Shown here in pieces: positions 1-6,597 of a DNA stretch of 13,278 bases. Position numbers and translations under genes: made by a program. Position 1 is the first letter of the stretch. The number at the start of each line of letters is the position of its first letter. The notes beneath the pieces were generated by a model. The model made no database searches. It saw nothing but the letters and a program-made list of their open reading frames with translations, and was not told the DNA's origin. Source of the DNA: Chitinophagaceae bacterium (GTDB taxonomy: Bacteria > Bacteroidota > Bacteroidia > Chitinophagales > Chitinophagaceae); assembly GCA_021323155.1 (NCBI GenBank), contig JAJTCI010000030.1, positions 1 to 13,278 of the forward strand. Reading direction: 5' to 3'.

Positions 1-902
1 ACGACACCTCGTGGTATAATAGTATTCCCAATTCGGCAAGGGTGAGACAGCTGGATTCAATTTTTGCACTGGTGCCTGTGGCGGACTCAGTTGATTGCAG
101 CACGGGGGGCACATTGAATTTCAGTGACAGCATCATCTTAAATTTTCCCCCTTCTTTCTGCGTGGCTGGCGGATCCACCGTACCGATCACCGGCAAGGTG
201 AAAGTAGAGGTGATCCATCTCAATACGAAGGGTGATATGGTGAGGACTGACAGGCCTACGATGAGCTACCATAACCTGCTTGTAACGGGTGGGGCGGTCT
301 ACTTGCGTGTAACCCAGAACGGGATACCTGTCCAAATGGCACCAGGGAAAATGATCCAGCTAAAGATCTTCAACAAGATGAGCCATTTGAGTCCATCCAC
401 TAACATGCATGTGTTCTATGGTAAGGAGGATGCGTACCCGGCAACGGCTGCCCAATCTTTCACATGGATTCCCTGGACCGACTCCCTGATGAGCAACGCC
501 CAGATCGTACAGAACCCGGCCACCAGTTTACTTGGATACCAGTTCTTCACCAATCGTTTTGGATGGGTGAACTGTGATTATTTCTCAGACACCACACAAC
601 TGCGCACTAAAGCAACTGTCGTATTGCCACCAAATTTTACCAATGCTAATACAAACGTGTACGCGGTATTTAAATCACCGGATATTGTCGCCCAGCTGAA
701 AGCGGACCCATTGAATAAAGTGTTCTTTCTCCCGAATGCTTACCAGGGCAAGATCGTGACATTTGTTACGCTGTCTTATATCGCTGGGAATATTTACATG
801 GGCACGCAGGAGCAGATCATTTCCGAATATTACGTTGAACATTTCGCCCACCCAAAGAACAAAAACACAGGTAGAAAATTTTCTAGACATTCTATAGTTT
901 AG
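1..902 (+). CDS. Hypothetical exported beta-rich protein, 5'-truncated by the window edge
   Basis: The frame is open from the first complete codon (position 3) to a TAG at 900-902, so at least 299 residues are present and the true start lies to the left. A GTG at 42 is the first possible in-window start, but the reading continues upstream of it in protein-like composition (DTSWYNSIPNSAR), so I treat the gene as partial. The visible protein is rich in alternating beta-type segments. A stretch of the form GGTLNF..SIILNFPPSF, followed by TGKVKVEVIHLNTKGDM and later TGGAVYLRVTQNG, resembles ZU5-like or other beta-sandwich domains in large surface proteins of Bacteroidota, and a later WVNCDYFSDT segment also looks conserved. 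There is no catalytic motif or membrane helix in the visible part. Function is unknown; export or a surface location is inferred from composition only, because any signal peptide would be outside the window. Confidence 0.75.
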   Translation, partial: DTSWYNSIPNSARVRQLDSIFALVPVADSVDCSTGGTLNFSDSIILNFPPSFCVAGGSTVPITGKVKVEVIHLNTKGDMVRTDRPTMSYHNLLVTGGAVYLRVTQNGIPVQMAPGKMIQLKIFNKMSHLSPSTNMHVFYGKEDAYPATAAQSFTWIPWTDSLMSNAQIVQNPATSLLGYQFFTNRFGWVNCDYFSDTTQLRTKATVVLPPNFTNANTNVYAVFKSPDIVAQLKADPLNKVFFLPNAYQGKIVTFVTLSYIAGNIYMGTQEQIISEYYVEHFAHPKNKNTGRKFSRHSIV

Positions 903-919
903 GTAGATGGATAAGTACG

Positions 920-949
920 AAGCCGCTTTCCAGCGGCTTTTCATTTTTA
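920..949 (+). terminator. Rho-independent terminator of the first gene
   Basis: A perfect 8-bp stem (AAGCCGCT at 920-927, AGCGGCTT at 932-939) with a TTCC loop is followed on the plus strand by a T-rich run reaching 949. It lies 17 bases after the stop of the left-hand gene and just before the stop of the convergent dehydrogenase. On the minus strand the downstream side is not T-rich, so it is mainly a plus-strand terminator. Confidence 0.85.
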
Positions 950-951
950 TA

Positions 952-2037
952 CTACACGGGGAACGGGATGTGTAGCTTGTCAGCGAGTGTTTGGAGATCC
1001 TGCACAACAGCTGGCACCACCGGGATACCTTCCTGCATTCTTTGCCGTTCCATTGTTCTTTCAGGATCCCCGGGTATAAGTACGCTTTCAAAACCTTTAG
1101 CAGTCTTTGCGTTCCTGAACCTGTCGATCCAATTATCCATATGCTTTTTGAATTCGGCAGCCGGCCTGAACGCATCGATACGCATGGCACCGAAGAAATG
1201 GCCAAGACCCTTTCCCGGCATGTTGTCCGGCATCGCTATGTAAGCCGGGAAAGGTGGCGCCCAGGGACCATAGCTCGCACCGCTGAAAACCGCGGAAAAT
1301 ATGTCTACGATGCTGCCCATTGCATAGCCTTTATGACTCCCGTGTTCACGGTCGCCCCCCAGTGGCAGCATCGCGCCATTCTTTTTTAGCACATTGGCAT
1401 CATCCGTTGTGTTGCCCTGTTCATCCTGCACCCAACCGATCGGCGCGGCCGCATTCTTTCGCTGGAGTATTTCGAGCTTACCATTGGATGCGGTGGTAGT
1501 AGCGAAGTCCGCAACGAATGGCGGTTGATCTCCCGCGGGTATTGCCACGGCGACTGGGTTGGTACCCAGCATTTTCTCTATACTGAAAGTGGGAGCTACC
1601 AGCGCGCTTGCATTGGTCATGGCGATGCCGATCATGTCATGTTCAAGCGCCATCATCGCATGGTAGCCGGCAATACCAAAATGATTGCTGTTACCCACTG
1701 CCACCCAGCCTGTACCGACCTGTCTGGCTTTATCAATGGCGATCTGCATAGCCTTAGGTGCGACTACGAGCCCGAGGCCCGCATCGCCGTCAATCGTGGC
1801 GGTGGAGGGCGTTTCATATTTAATGGTGATTGCAGGCGTCGCATTCACCCGTTTTGCTTCCCATAGCCGCACATAGCCTGTCAGGCGCGCCACGCCGTGG
1901 CTGTCGATCCCCCTTACGTCAGCCGCGACCAAAACCCTGGCCGCGAGTGTCGCGTCGTCGATATTGCAACCGATCGCCGTGAAGACGTTCTTTGCAAAAT
2001 CAATCAGGCTGTTATACGAAAATGATCTTTCGCTCAT
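952..2037 (-). CDS. Malate/L-lactate dehydrogenase family (Ldh_2) NAD(P)-dependent oxidoreductase
   Basis: This is a 361-residue protein of the Ldh_2/COG2055 family, which are non-Rossmann NAD(P)H-dependent dehydrogenases acting on 2-hydroxy or 2-imino acids (malate, L-lactate, ureidoglycolate, sulfolactate, piperideine-2-carboxylate). Family signatures are clear: ADVRGIDSHGVARL near residues 39-52 with the conserved His of SHG (about H47), GNSNHFGIAGYHAM near 115-128 with the conserved NHFG His (about H119), LGTNPVAVAIPAG near 157-169, and a C-terminal GHFFGAMRIDAF and PGDPE segment. Length is normal for the family. The frame extends 5 codons further to a GTG at 2050-2052, but the ATG at 2035-2037 (MSERSF) is the likelier start. 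The gene is cytoplasmic. It follows ssb on the same strand, but the ssb terminator lies between them, leaving very little room for its own promoter. The exact substrate cannot be told from sequence. Confidence 0.93.
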   Translation of the reverse strand: MSERSFSYNSLIDFAKNVFTAIGCNIDDATLAARVLVAADVRGIDSHGVARLTGYVRLWEAKRVNATPAITIKYETPSTATIDGDAGLGLVVAPKAMQIAIDKARQVGTGWVAVGNSNHFGIAGYHAMMALEHDMIGIAMTNASALVAPTFSIEKMLGTNPVAVAIPAGDQPPFVADFATTTASNGKLEILQRKNAAAPIGWVQDEQGNTTDDANVLKKNGAMLPLGGDREHGSHKGYAMGSIVDIFSAVFSGASYGPWAPPFPAYIAMPDNMPGKGLGHFFGAMRIDAFRPAAEFKKHMDNWIDRFRNAKTAKGFESVLIPGDPERTMERQRMQEGIPVVPAVVQDLQTLADKLHIPFPV

Positions 2038-2055
2038 GGCCGCAAGATACACTTC

Positions 2056-2085
2056 AAAAAGAAAAAGGATGCCGAGGCATCCTTT
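2056..2085 (-). terminator. Rho-independent terminator of ssb
   Basis: Read on the minus strand, a 10-base perfect inverted repeat (plus coordinates 2064-2073 and 2076-2085, core GGATGC with a 4-base loop) is followed by TTTTTCTTTTT (2056-2066). It starts 24 bases after the ssb stop codon and ends only about 18 bases before the likely ATG of the next gene on the same strand. Confidence 0.88.
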
Positions 2086-2109
2086 CCAATTATCTGTGAA
2101 ACCGGTGAA

Positions 2110-2556
2110 TCAAAATGGAAGATCGTCCAAGGGCTCGGTGATCTCTGCAGCCGAAGGCGTCGCCGGTTGTGACTGGTAGGAAGGCTGATTGTACGATTGC
2201 TGACCGCCGTTGTAATTGGACCCGGTTCCGCCTTCGCTTTGACGGCTACCGAGTAATTGCACATTCTGTATCCTCACGGTGAGTGAACTTCCCTGTTTGC
2301 CATCCTGTGTCTGGTAAGTGCGAATGTCCGGCTGACCTTCAGCATACACCTGTATTCCTTTTTTCAGGTAAGGAGCGATACCGGTTCTTTCTGTCCACCA
2401 GGCACATTCCACCCAGATGGTTTTGTCTTTCTGGTTACCCTGGGCGTCCTTGAATTTCTCTGTATGGGCAACGCTGAAATTGATAACGTTCTTCCCGTTC
2501 ACGTTGTTCACGATGCAATCTTTTCCGAGATTGCCAATAACCTGTAATTTGATCAT
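2110..2556 (-). CDS. ssb: Single-stranded DNA-binding protein
   Basis: This is a 148-residue SSB. Residues 1-105 form the OB fold: it starts MIKLQVIGNLGKDC, has the conserved NFSVAHTEKF strand, then KTIWVECAWW and the KKGIQVYAEGQPDIRTY block, and ends with a strand in VRIQNVQLLG. A low-complexity linker rich in Gly, Gln, Asn, Ser and Tyr follows (about 106-138). The extreme C-terminus is the acidic tip EPLDDLPF, which in this family recruits replication and repair partners. It coats single-stranded DNA in replication, repair and recombination. The start ATG at 2554-2556 is clear because it aligns directly with the first OB-fold strand. It is transcribed away from the MFS gene and is followed by its own terminator. 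Many Bacteroidota carry more than one SSB paralogue, so this may not be the only copy. Confidence 0.96.
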   Translation of the reverse strand: MIKLQVIGNLGKDCIVNNVNGKNVINFSVAHTEKFKDAQGNQKDKTIWVECAWWTERTGIAPYLKKGIQVYAEGQPDIRTYQTQDGKQGSSLTVRIQNVQLLGSRQSEGGTGSNYNGGQQSYNQPSYQSQPATPSAAEITEPLDDLPF

Positions 2557-2594
2557 AGCGCATTAATTTAATTAGTCTGATAATATATGGACAG

Positions 2595-2624
2595 CCAAAT
2601 TAATAAAATCACGAGCGCAGCCAA
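2595..2624 (-). promoter_or_regulatory. Putative Bacteroidota-type promoter of ssb
   Basis: On the minus strand, TTGG (plus 2621-2624) and TAATTTGG (plus 2595-2602) are separated by 18 bases. The second differs at one position from the -7 consensus TAnnTTTG, and the first resembles the -33 element. The -7 box ends 39 bases before the ssb ATG. The match is modest and the region is AT-rich, so this is a suggestion. Confidence 0.35.
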
Positions 2625-2861
2625 GAAAGGTTGTCCACAACAAAGTTGAGTGGTATCACAAGAAAAAATTACTGCGACATTGAGACAGGAGTAACGCCAG
2701 GCGTAAGGTGAAATCCTGCATCAGATAGAGAGATGCTCCCACCGAACCTTTTAGTTCTTAGCGGCTTAGGAGTTTTGCCCTACTTCAATAAACCTACTTC
2801 ATTCTGGGTTGTTTTTCGGGTGCAAACCCCGACCTTTGCCCACTTCAATTTTAGGCTGTAC
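2625..2861 (+). other. Gene-free leader upstream of the MFS gene, with hairpins
   Basis: Between the ssb start (2556) and the MFS start (2862) there are 305 bases without a gene. An in-frame ATG at 2733 would add 43 residues to the transporter, but those residues are not transporter-like and the codon sits inside a hairpin, so I leave them out. The segment has a small palindrome ACGCCAGGCGT, a hairpin GCATC (2718-2722) with GATGC (2732-2736), and GGAG (2688-2691) that could pair with CTCC (2736-2739) to enclose both. No known riboswitch class was recognised, and no convincing TAnnTTTG promoter is seen; the best is a 7-of-8 match, GAGTTTTG, at 2769-2776. Confidence 0.4.
2778..2849 (+). repeat. 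Three imperfect copies of CC(T)ACTTCA(A)T
   Basis: CCCTACTTCAAT occurs at 2778-2789, CCTACTTCATT at 2793-2803 and CCCACTTCAAT at 2839-2849. The first and third copies are also preceded by TTTG, so similarity extends over about 16 bases with a single-base gap. They all lie in the MFS leader within 85 bases of the start codon. They could be regulator-binding repeats or chance. Confidence 0.35.
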
Positions 2862-4094
2862 ATGAACTGGAAAGAACGGGTACTGTTACTCTTACTGGCG
2901 GCGATCAACTTCACCCATATACTGGATTTTATGATCATGATGCCATTGGGTAACTTCCTGATGCCGTATTTCAAGATCAACACCCAGCAGTTCAGCGTGG
3001 TGGTTGCCTCTTACAGCCTCAGTGCCTTTGTGAGCGGGCTGGTGGCGGCGTTCTTTGTAGACCGCTTCGACCGGAAGAAGATCCTGATCTTCGGGTATAC
3101 CGGCTTTATCATCGGCACCATTTGTTGCGGCATTGCGCCTGAATACGAGTTGTTGCTTGCAGCAAGGATACTTGCGGGGTTGTTCGGTGGACTGATCGGT
3201 GCACAGGTGCTGAGTATCGTAGCGGATAGTTTCGCCTATGAAAGGCGCGGACAGGCGATGGGTATCCTGCTTTCCGCTTTCTCCCTCGCTTCGGTGATCG
3301 GTGTGCCTTTCTCGCTGGTGCTTGCGGGGAATATCAGCTGGCATGCGCCATTCATTTTGATCGGCGCGATGGGCATTGTCATCATTCCGCTTGTACATCG
3401 TTTCCTCCCCTCAATGACGCACCACCTGGATGCCGGCCGTGCACACGTTAAACCAGTAGCGTTGCTGAGGAATATACTGGGCAATTCGCAGCAACTGATC
3501 GCGCTTCTCCTTAACGGCGCTTTGATGCTGGGACATTTCCTGATCATCCCATTTCTCAATCCCTATATGGAACATAATGTCGGGTTCAACGAAACCCAAC
3601 GCAACCTCGTGTACATGGTAGGCGGACTGGCCAGCTTCTTCAGCGCGCCATTCATTGGAAAGCTGGCGGATAAATATGGTAAGCACAGAGTGTTCTACAT
3701 CTTCGCTTCGTCATCACTTGTGACTATTTTTCTTATAACGAACATGCCGCCCATTAAATATTACTGGGTACTCACCGTTACGGGTATCTGGTTCGCGCTG
3801 AGCACAGGAAGAGCGATACCGGCGCAGGCCATTATCAGCAACGTGGTGCATCCCGAACAAAGGGGAAGCTTTATGAGCTTTAACAGCAGTTTCCAGCAGA
3901 TGTTCACCGGAATGGCATCTTTGATCGCGGGATTTATCGTGTTCCAGGGGAAGGATAATAAGATACACAACTACGCCCTGGTAGGATATTTAAGTATCGT
4001 GATCGTACTCATCACGATATTCATTGCAAAGGCGATCCATACCGACCCAAAGAAATACGAACCGGTTACGCCGGTGCAGGAAGAGGTGGTGTAG
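2862..4094 (+). CDS. Major facilitator superfamily transporter (drug/metabolite exporter type)
   Basis: This is a 410-residue, 12-helix MFS protein of the inner membrane, using the proton gradient to move small molecules, probably outward. The MFS signature in loop 2-3 is visible as FVDRFDRKKIL near residues 65-75, and its repeat in the second half as GKLADKYGKHRVF near 266-278. An RRGQAMG element near 128-134 follows helix 4. Hydrophobic segments fill the rest, with a central basic cytoplasmic loop near 180-210. The ATG at 2862 was chosen because MNWKERVLLLLLAAINFTHI gives the usual short N-tail followed at once by helix 1. Length matches the DHA1-like exporters. The gene stands alone, divergent from ssb and convergent with the M14 peptidase gene. 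There is no adjacent regulator, and the substrate cannot be predicted. Confidence 0.9.
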   Translation: MNWKERVLLLLLAAINFTHILDFMIMMPLGNFLMPYFKINTQQFSVVVASYSLSAFVSGLVAAFFVDRFDRKKILIFGYTGFIIGTICCGIAPEYELLLAARILAGLFGGLIGAQVLSIVADSFAYERRGQAMGILLSAFSLASVIGVPFSLVLAGNISWHAPFILIGAMGIVIIPLVHRFLPSMTHHLDAGRAHVKPVALLRNILGNSQQLIALLLNGALMLGHFLIIPFLNPYMEHNVGFNETQRNLVYMVGGLASFFSAPFIGKLADKYGKHRVFYIFASSSLVTIFLITNMPPIKYYWVLTVTGIWFALSTGRAIPAQAIISNVVHPEQRGSFMSFNSSFQQMFTGMASLIAGFIVFQGKDNKIHNYALVGYLSIVIVLITIFIAKAIHTDPKKYEPVTPVQEEVV

Positions 4095-4095
4095 T

Positions 4096-4133
4096 GGTAA
4101 GGTAAGAATATGAAAGATTGAAAGTACCTTACC
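4096..4133. terminator. Long-loop inverted repeat between convergent genes, possible terminator
   Basis: GGTAAGGTA (4096-4104) and TACCTTACC (4125-4133) form a perfect 9-bp stem around a 20-base purine-rich loop. It fills the 50-base gap between the convergent stops of the MFS gene and the peptidase gene. Neither side has a proper T-run, so it is not a typical rho-independent terminator. The symmetrical location nevertheless suggests a role in ending one or both transcripts. Confidence 0.4.
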
Positions 4134-4144
4134 CTGGTCAATTA

Positions 4145-5869
4145 TTAATTCAAGCGGAACACCGGGTACCGCATGTGTTCCTTCTCATAATACGGCGAAC
4201 GTTTGTAGACAAACTCCAATTGCGCCGATGCGGAAGCGAGGGACTTATCGACCTTTTTACGCTCTTCCAGTTCAGCCCTCAGTTCAGGGTGTTTGTCGAG
4301 GTACGCTGCAGCAACATCTTCCCAGCGGTAATCGCTATAGCCTTCTTTTTGCTGGAGTATCGCATCAAAGAAATTCCATGCAAAATAGCTGTCGTCGCCG
4401 ATGGGTTCCAGCATCTCTACCAGAAAACGGTCAGCGCGCTGCCCGGTATATATAACGTAATCGCCTTTCAGAAACTGTACCGTTTGTTTCCTTGTACTAA
4501 CACTCGTATTGTAATGCGGATAATGTTTTTCGTAAGCCCGCTGGCGGGTCTGGTAGTCCTCCACCCGGTAAGCATCCACATTCACAAGGCTGTCCCTTGA
4601 CAACCTTTGCATCTTCACGCCATTCAGCTTCAGCAAATCGATCACCGCGTGCCATCCCTGCGGTATGATGTATGCCTTCGGCTTCGTTACCATCCTTTCA
4701 CCAACAAAATAGTTATAGAAATCGATCTGCCTGGAGTAGGGCTTCTCACGGTCATAATACAAACGGTCCATACCCGTCACTTTACTTTGCCGCCGGCCAC
4801 TCTCGTAACCGAGAAAAGTCTTATGATCCATCCTGGTGGAATCCAGCTTCCACGCGAGCGGAAACTCTTTTTGCTGCATCACTGCTTTTATGGAGGCCCT
4901 TCGCTTTTCCTTTATTGTTTTTGCATGACGGGTCGATTGCTCCAGGATGGTGCGCATTAAGTCATAAGTTGATTGTACGCGTTCCCTGAACGGTTTGAGC
5001 ATATGCGTTTCGGGCACGAACGCCATGGTTTGAAACAATGCCGCATATCCACTGCTGTATCGTGGCGGATCGTTGAAACCACTCCAGCCTTTACCCGGGT
5101 CGCCACCCCAGAAGTTGACGTAGGGAATCATCGGCCAGTTTTTTTCCTCCATGCCTTTGTATAGCGCGGGTTCGAATACATCGTGCAGGAACGTCCCGAT
5201 ATCTCCGCCTAACTTATTGTGCTGTGTGGTGAGTAAGGTCATGGTATGCTGGTAGTCGGCCCCATCACTCACGTGGTTGTCGACCAGAATATCGGGGTCC
5301 AGGAAATGAAAGATCTCCGCGAAAGCCCTGGCGTTGCGTGAGTCTGACTTTGTGAAGTCACGATTGAGGTCGAGGTTCTGCGCATTGCCCCTGAATCCAT
5401 AGCTTTCCGGCCCATCCTGGTTTACCCTTGAATAACTGCCCCTATTAAGACTGCCACCGATGTTATATACGGGTATTACGGCGAAGACCACGTTTGAAGG
5501 AGGTTTGATCTTGCCCTGCAGTATGTCCCGTACAAACATCATCGACGCATCAATGCCATCGGGTTCACCGGGATGTATGCCGTTATTGATGAGTATCACC
5601 ACCTTATTCTCTTTATCCCATTGCTGGGGACTGAACTTCCTGTCAGTACTGAACAACACCAGGTGCAGGGGATAACCCGCGTCGGTCATACCAAACGATT
5701 TTACCTGCAAAGCAGCATATTGCTTGTCGAGCTTGTTATAGAATGAGATACATTCCGCATATGTTACTGTCTCAGTGCCAGCGGAGGCCTCGAAAGGCGT
5801 CTTGTACGACTGTGCGGAGACATTAAAAGAAAATAAAAAAAAGCTTAAAAGCCTAATAAGATTTTTCAT
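4145..5869 (-). CDS. Secreted zinc carboxypeptidase, M14 family
   Basis: This is a 574-residue exported metallopeptidase. Residues 1-20 (MKNLIRLLSFFLFSFNVSAQ) form a signal peptide, so the enzyme acts in the periplasm or outside. All M14 active-site elements are present: zinc ligands H99 and E102 in GIHPGEPDG, substrate-binding N169-R170 in DLNRDFTK, the third zinc ligand H199 in VDNHVSDG, and the catalytic glutamate E287 in FVPETHM. The catalytic domain spans roughly 30-340. The remaining 230 or so residues have no motif I recognise. Such enzymes remove C-terminal amino acids or cleave cell-wall peptides; the substrate here is unknown. An in-frame ATG further upstream (5939-5941) is rejected because it would overlap the divergent response regulator and bury the signal peptide. 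The gene is convergent with the MFS gene and divergent from the two-component system, 29 bases away. Confidence 0.93.
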   Translation of the reverse strand: MKNLIRLLSFFLFSFNVSAQSYKTPFEASAGTETVTYAECISFYNKLDKQYAALQVKSFGMTDAGYPLHLVLFSTDRKFSPQQWDKENKVVILINNGIHPGEPDGIDASMMFVRDILQGKIKPPSNVVFAVIPVYNIGGSLNRGSYSRVNQDGPESYGFRGNAQNLDLNRDFTKSDSRNARAFAEIFHFLDPDILVDNHVSDGADYQHTMTLLTTQHNKLGGDIGTFLHDVFEPALYKGMEEKNWPMIPYVNFWGGDPGKGWSGFNDPPRYSSGYAALFQTMAFVPETHMLKPFRERVQSTYDLMRTILEQSTRHAKTIKEKRRASIKAVMQQKEFPLAWKLDSTRMDHKTFLGYESGRRQSKVTGMDRLYYDREKPYSRQIDFYNYFVGERMVTKPKAYIIPQGWHAVIDLLKLNGVKMQRLSRDSLVNVDAYRVEDYQTRQRAYEKHYPHYNTSVSTRKQTVQFLKGDYVIYTGQRADRFLVEMLEPIGDDSYFAWNFFDAILQQKEGYSDYRWEDVAAAYLDKHPELRAELEERKKVDKSLASASAQLEFVYKRSPYYEKEHMRYPVFRLN

Positions 5870-5876
5870 TAATTTG
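5869..5876 (+). promoter_or_regulatory. Putative -7 element of the response regulator operon
   Basis: TTAATTTG matches the Bacteroidota -7 consensus TAnnTTTG at 5 of the 6 fixed positions. It lies 22 bases before the ATG at 5899 and touches the start codon of the divergent peptidase. No clear TTTG -33 box is seen upstream, so support is weak. Confidence 0.3.
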
Positions 5877-5891
5877 TGCTTGAAACTTTCC

Positions 5892-5899
5892 CAAAGTAA
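5892..5899 (-). promoter_or_regulatory. Putative -7 element of the M14 peptidase gene
   Basis: On the minus strand this reads TTACTTTG, matching TAnnTTTG at 5 of the 6 fixed positions, and lies 22 bases before the peptidase ATG. It touches the first base of the response regulator ATG, mirroring the opposite element at 5869-5876. No clear -33 box is seen. Confidence 0.3.
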
Positions 5900-6597
5900 T
5901 GGAAAACAATCAAAGAATTTTACTGGCGGAAGATGAACCAAAACTTGGACAAGTTATCCAGGAGGAGTTGAACCGGCAGGGGTACCAGGCGGACGTGGCT
6001 TATGATGGGCTGGTGGCTGAAAAGCTGTTCAAGCAGCACAACTACGCCCTGGTGGTGCTGGATGTGAACCTCCCTTACAAGAATGGGCTGGCGCTCTGCA
6101 AAGAGTTCCGGGAGATCAACAAGAATGTTCCCATTATCATGCTCACGGCACTGGGTGAGTTACAGGATAAAATGGACGCCTTCAATTTTGGGGCGGATGA
6201 TTACATCGTAAAACCATTTCACTTTGATGAGCTGATGGCGCGCATCAAGGTGTTTATAAAAAGATCCGACACCGGCACTGACATCGCGGAAAAGATCGTC
6301 GTGGGGGACCTCGAGATCGACATGGAAAACAAGACTGTCACCCGTGCAGGAAAGGTGATCAACCTTACCGCGAAAGAATTCGCACTACTTGTACTACTCT
6401 CCCGATCTAAGGGAAAAGTCATCTCAAAGGCCGACATACTGGAAAAAGTATGGGACCTGAGCTTCGATACCGGCACCAACACAATAGAAGTATATATCAG
6501 TTTCCTGCGCAACAAGATCGATAAACCATTTGGTTCTAAACTCATTCACACAAAACCCGGCTTCGGTTATTACGTAAAAGAAACGCCGATCTCATGA
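5899..6597 (+). CDS. Two-component response regulator, OmpR/PhoB family
   Basis: This is a 232-residue cytoplasmic DNA-binding regulator. The receiver domain (about 5-120) has the acidic pair E11-D12, the phosphoacceptor D55 in LVVLDVNLP, the switch T83 in MLTALG and K105 in YIVKPF. The C-terminal winged-helix domain (about 132-229) shows LTAKEFALLVLL, the TNTIEVYISFLRNKID recognition-helix region and the closing IHTKPGFGYYV, all standard for OmpR/PhoB. Length is typical. Its stop overlaps the start of the downstream histidine kinase by 4 bases (ATGA), indicating translational coupling and a cognate pair. The start ATG sits only 29 bases from the divergent peptidase start, with no visible Shine-Dalgarno sequence. 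Regulatory targets are unknown; autoregulation or control of the adjacent peptidase gene is possible by position only. By family resemblance it is closest to CusR/RprY-type regulators. Confidence 0.95.
   Translation: MENNQRILLAEDEPKLGQVIQEELNRQGYQADVAYDGLVAEKLFKQHNYALVVLDVNLPYKNGLALCKEFREINKNVPIIMLTALGELQDKMDAFNFGADDYIVKPFHFDELMARIKVFIKRSDTGTDIAEKIVVGDLEIDMENKTVTRAGKVINLTAKEFALLVLLSRSKGKVISKADILEKVWDLSFDTGTNTIEVYISFLRNKIDKPFGSKLIHTKPGFGYYVKETPIS

Noticed and set aside
675..1205. Minus-strand open frame across the end of the first gene
   Set aside because: It crosses the terminator and overlaps two better-supported coding regions, without any recognisable motif.
2684..2745. Cobalamin riboswitch-like string GGTGAAATCC in the MFS leader
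   Set aside because: It is one base short of the conserved GGTGnAAnTCC core, and the B12-box (GCnACTG) and other conserved helices are absent.
2733..2861. In-frame N-terminal extension of the MFS transporter from the ATG at 2733
   Set aside because: The added 43 residues do not look like MFS sequence, the codon lies in a hairpin, and MNWKERVLLLLL at 2862 gives the usual transporter start.
2892..3398. Long antisense open frame opposite the MFS gene
   Set aside because: Composition is what the reverse complement of a membrane-protein gene gives; there are no motifs, and the sense frame is unmistakable.
5870..5941. Extended start of the M14 peptidase at 5941
   Set aside because: It would overlap the divergent response regulator coding region and place 24 residues before an obvious signal peptide starting at 5869.
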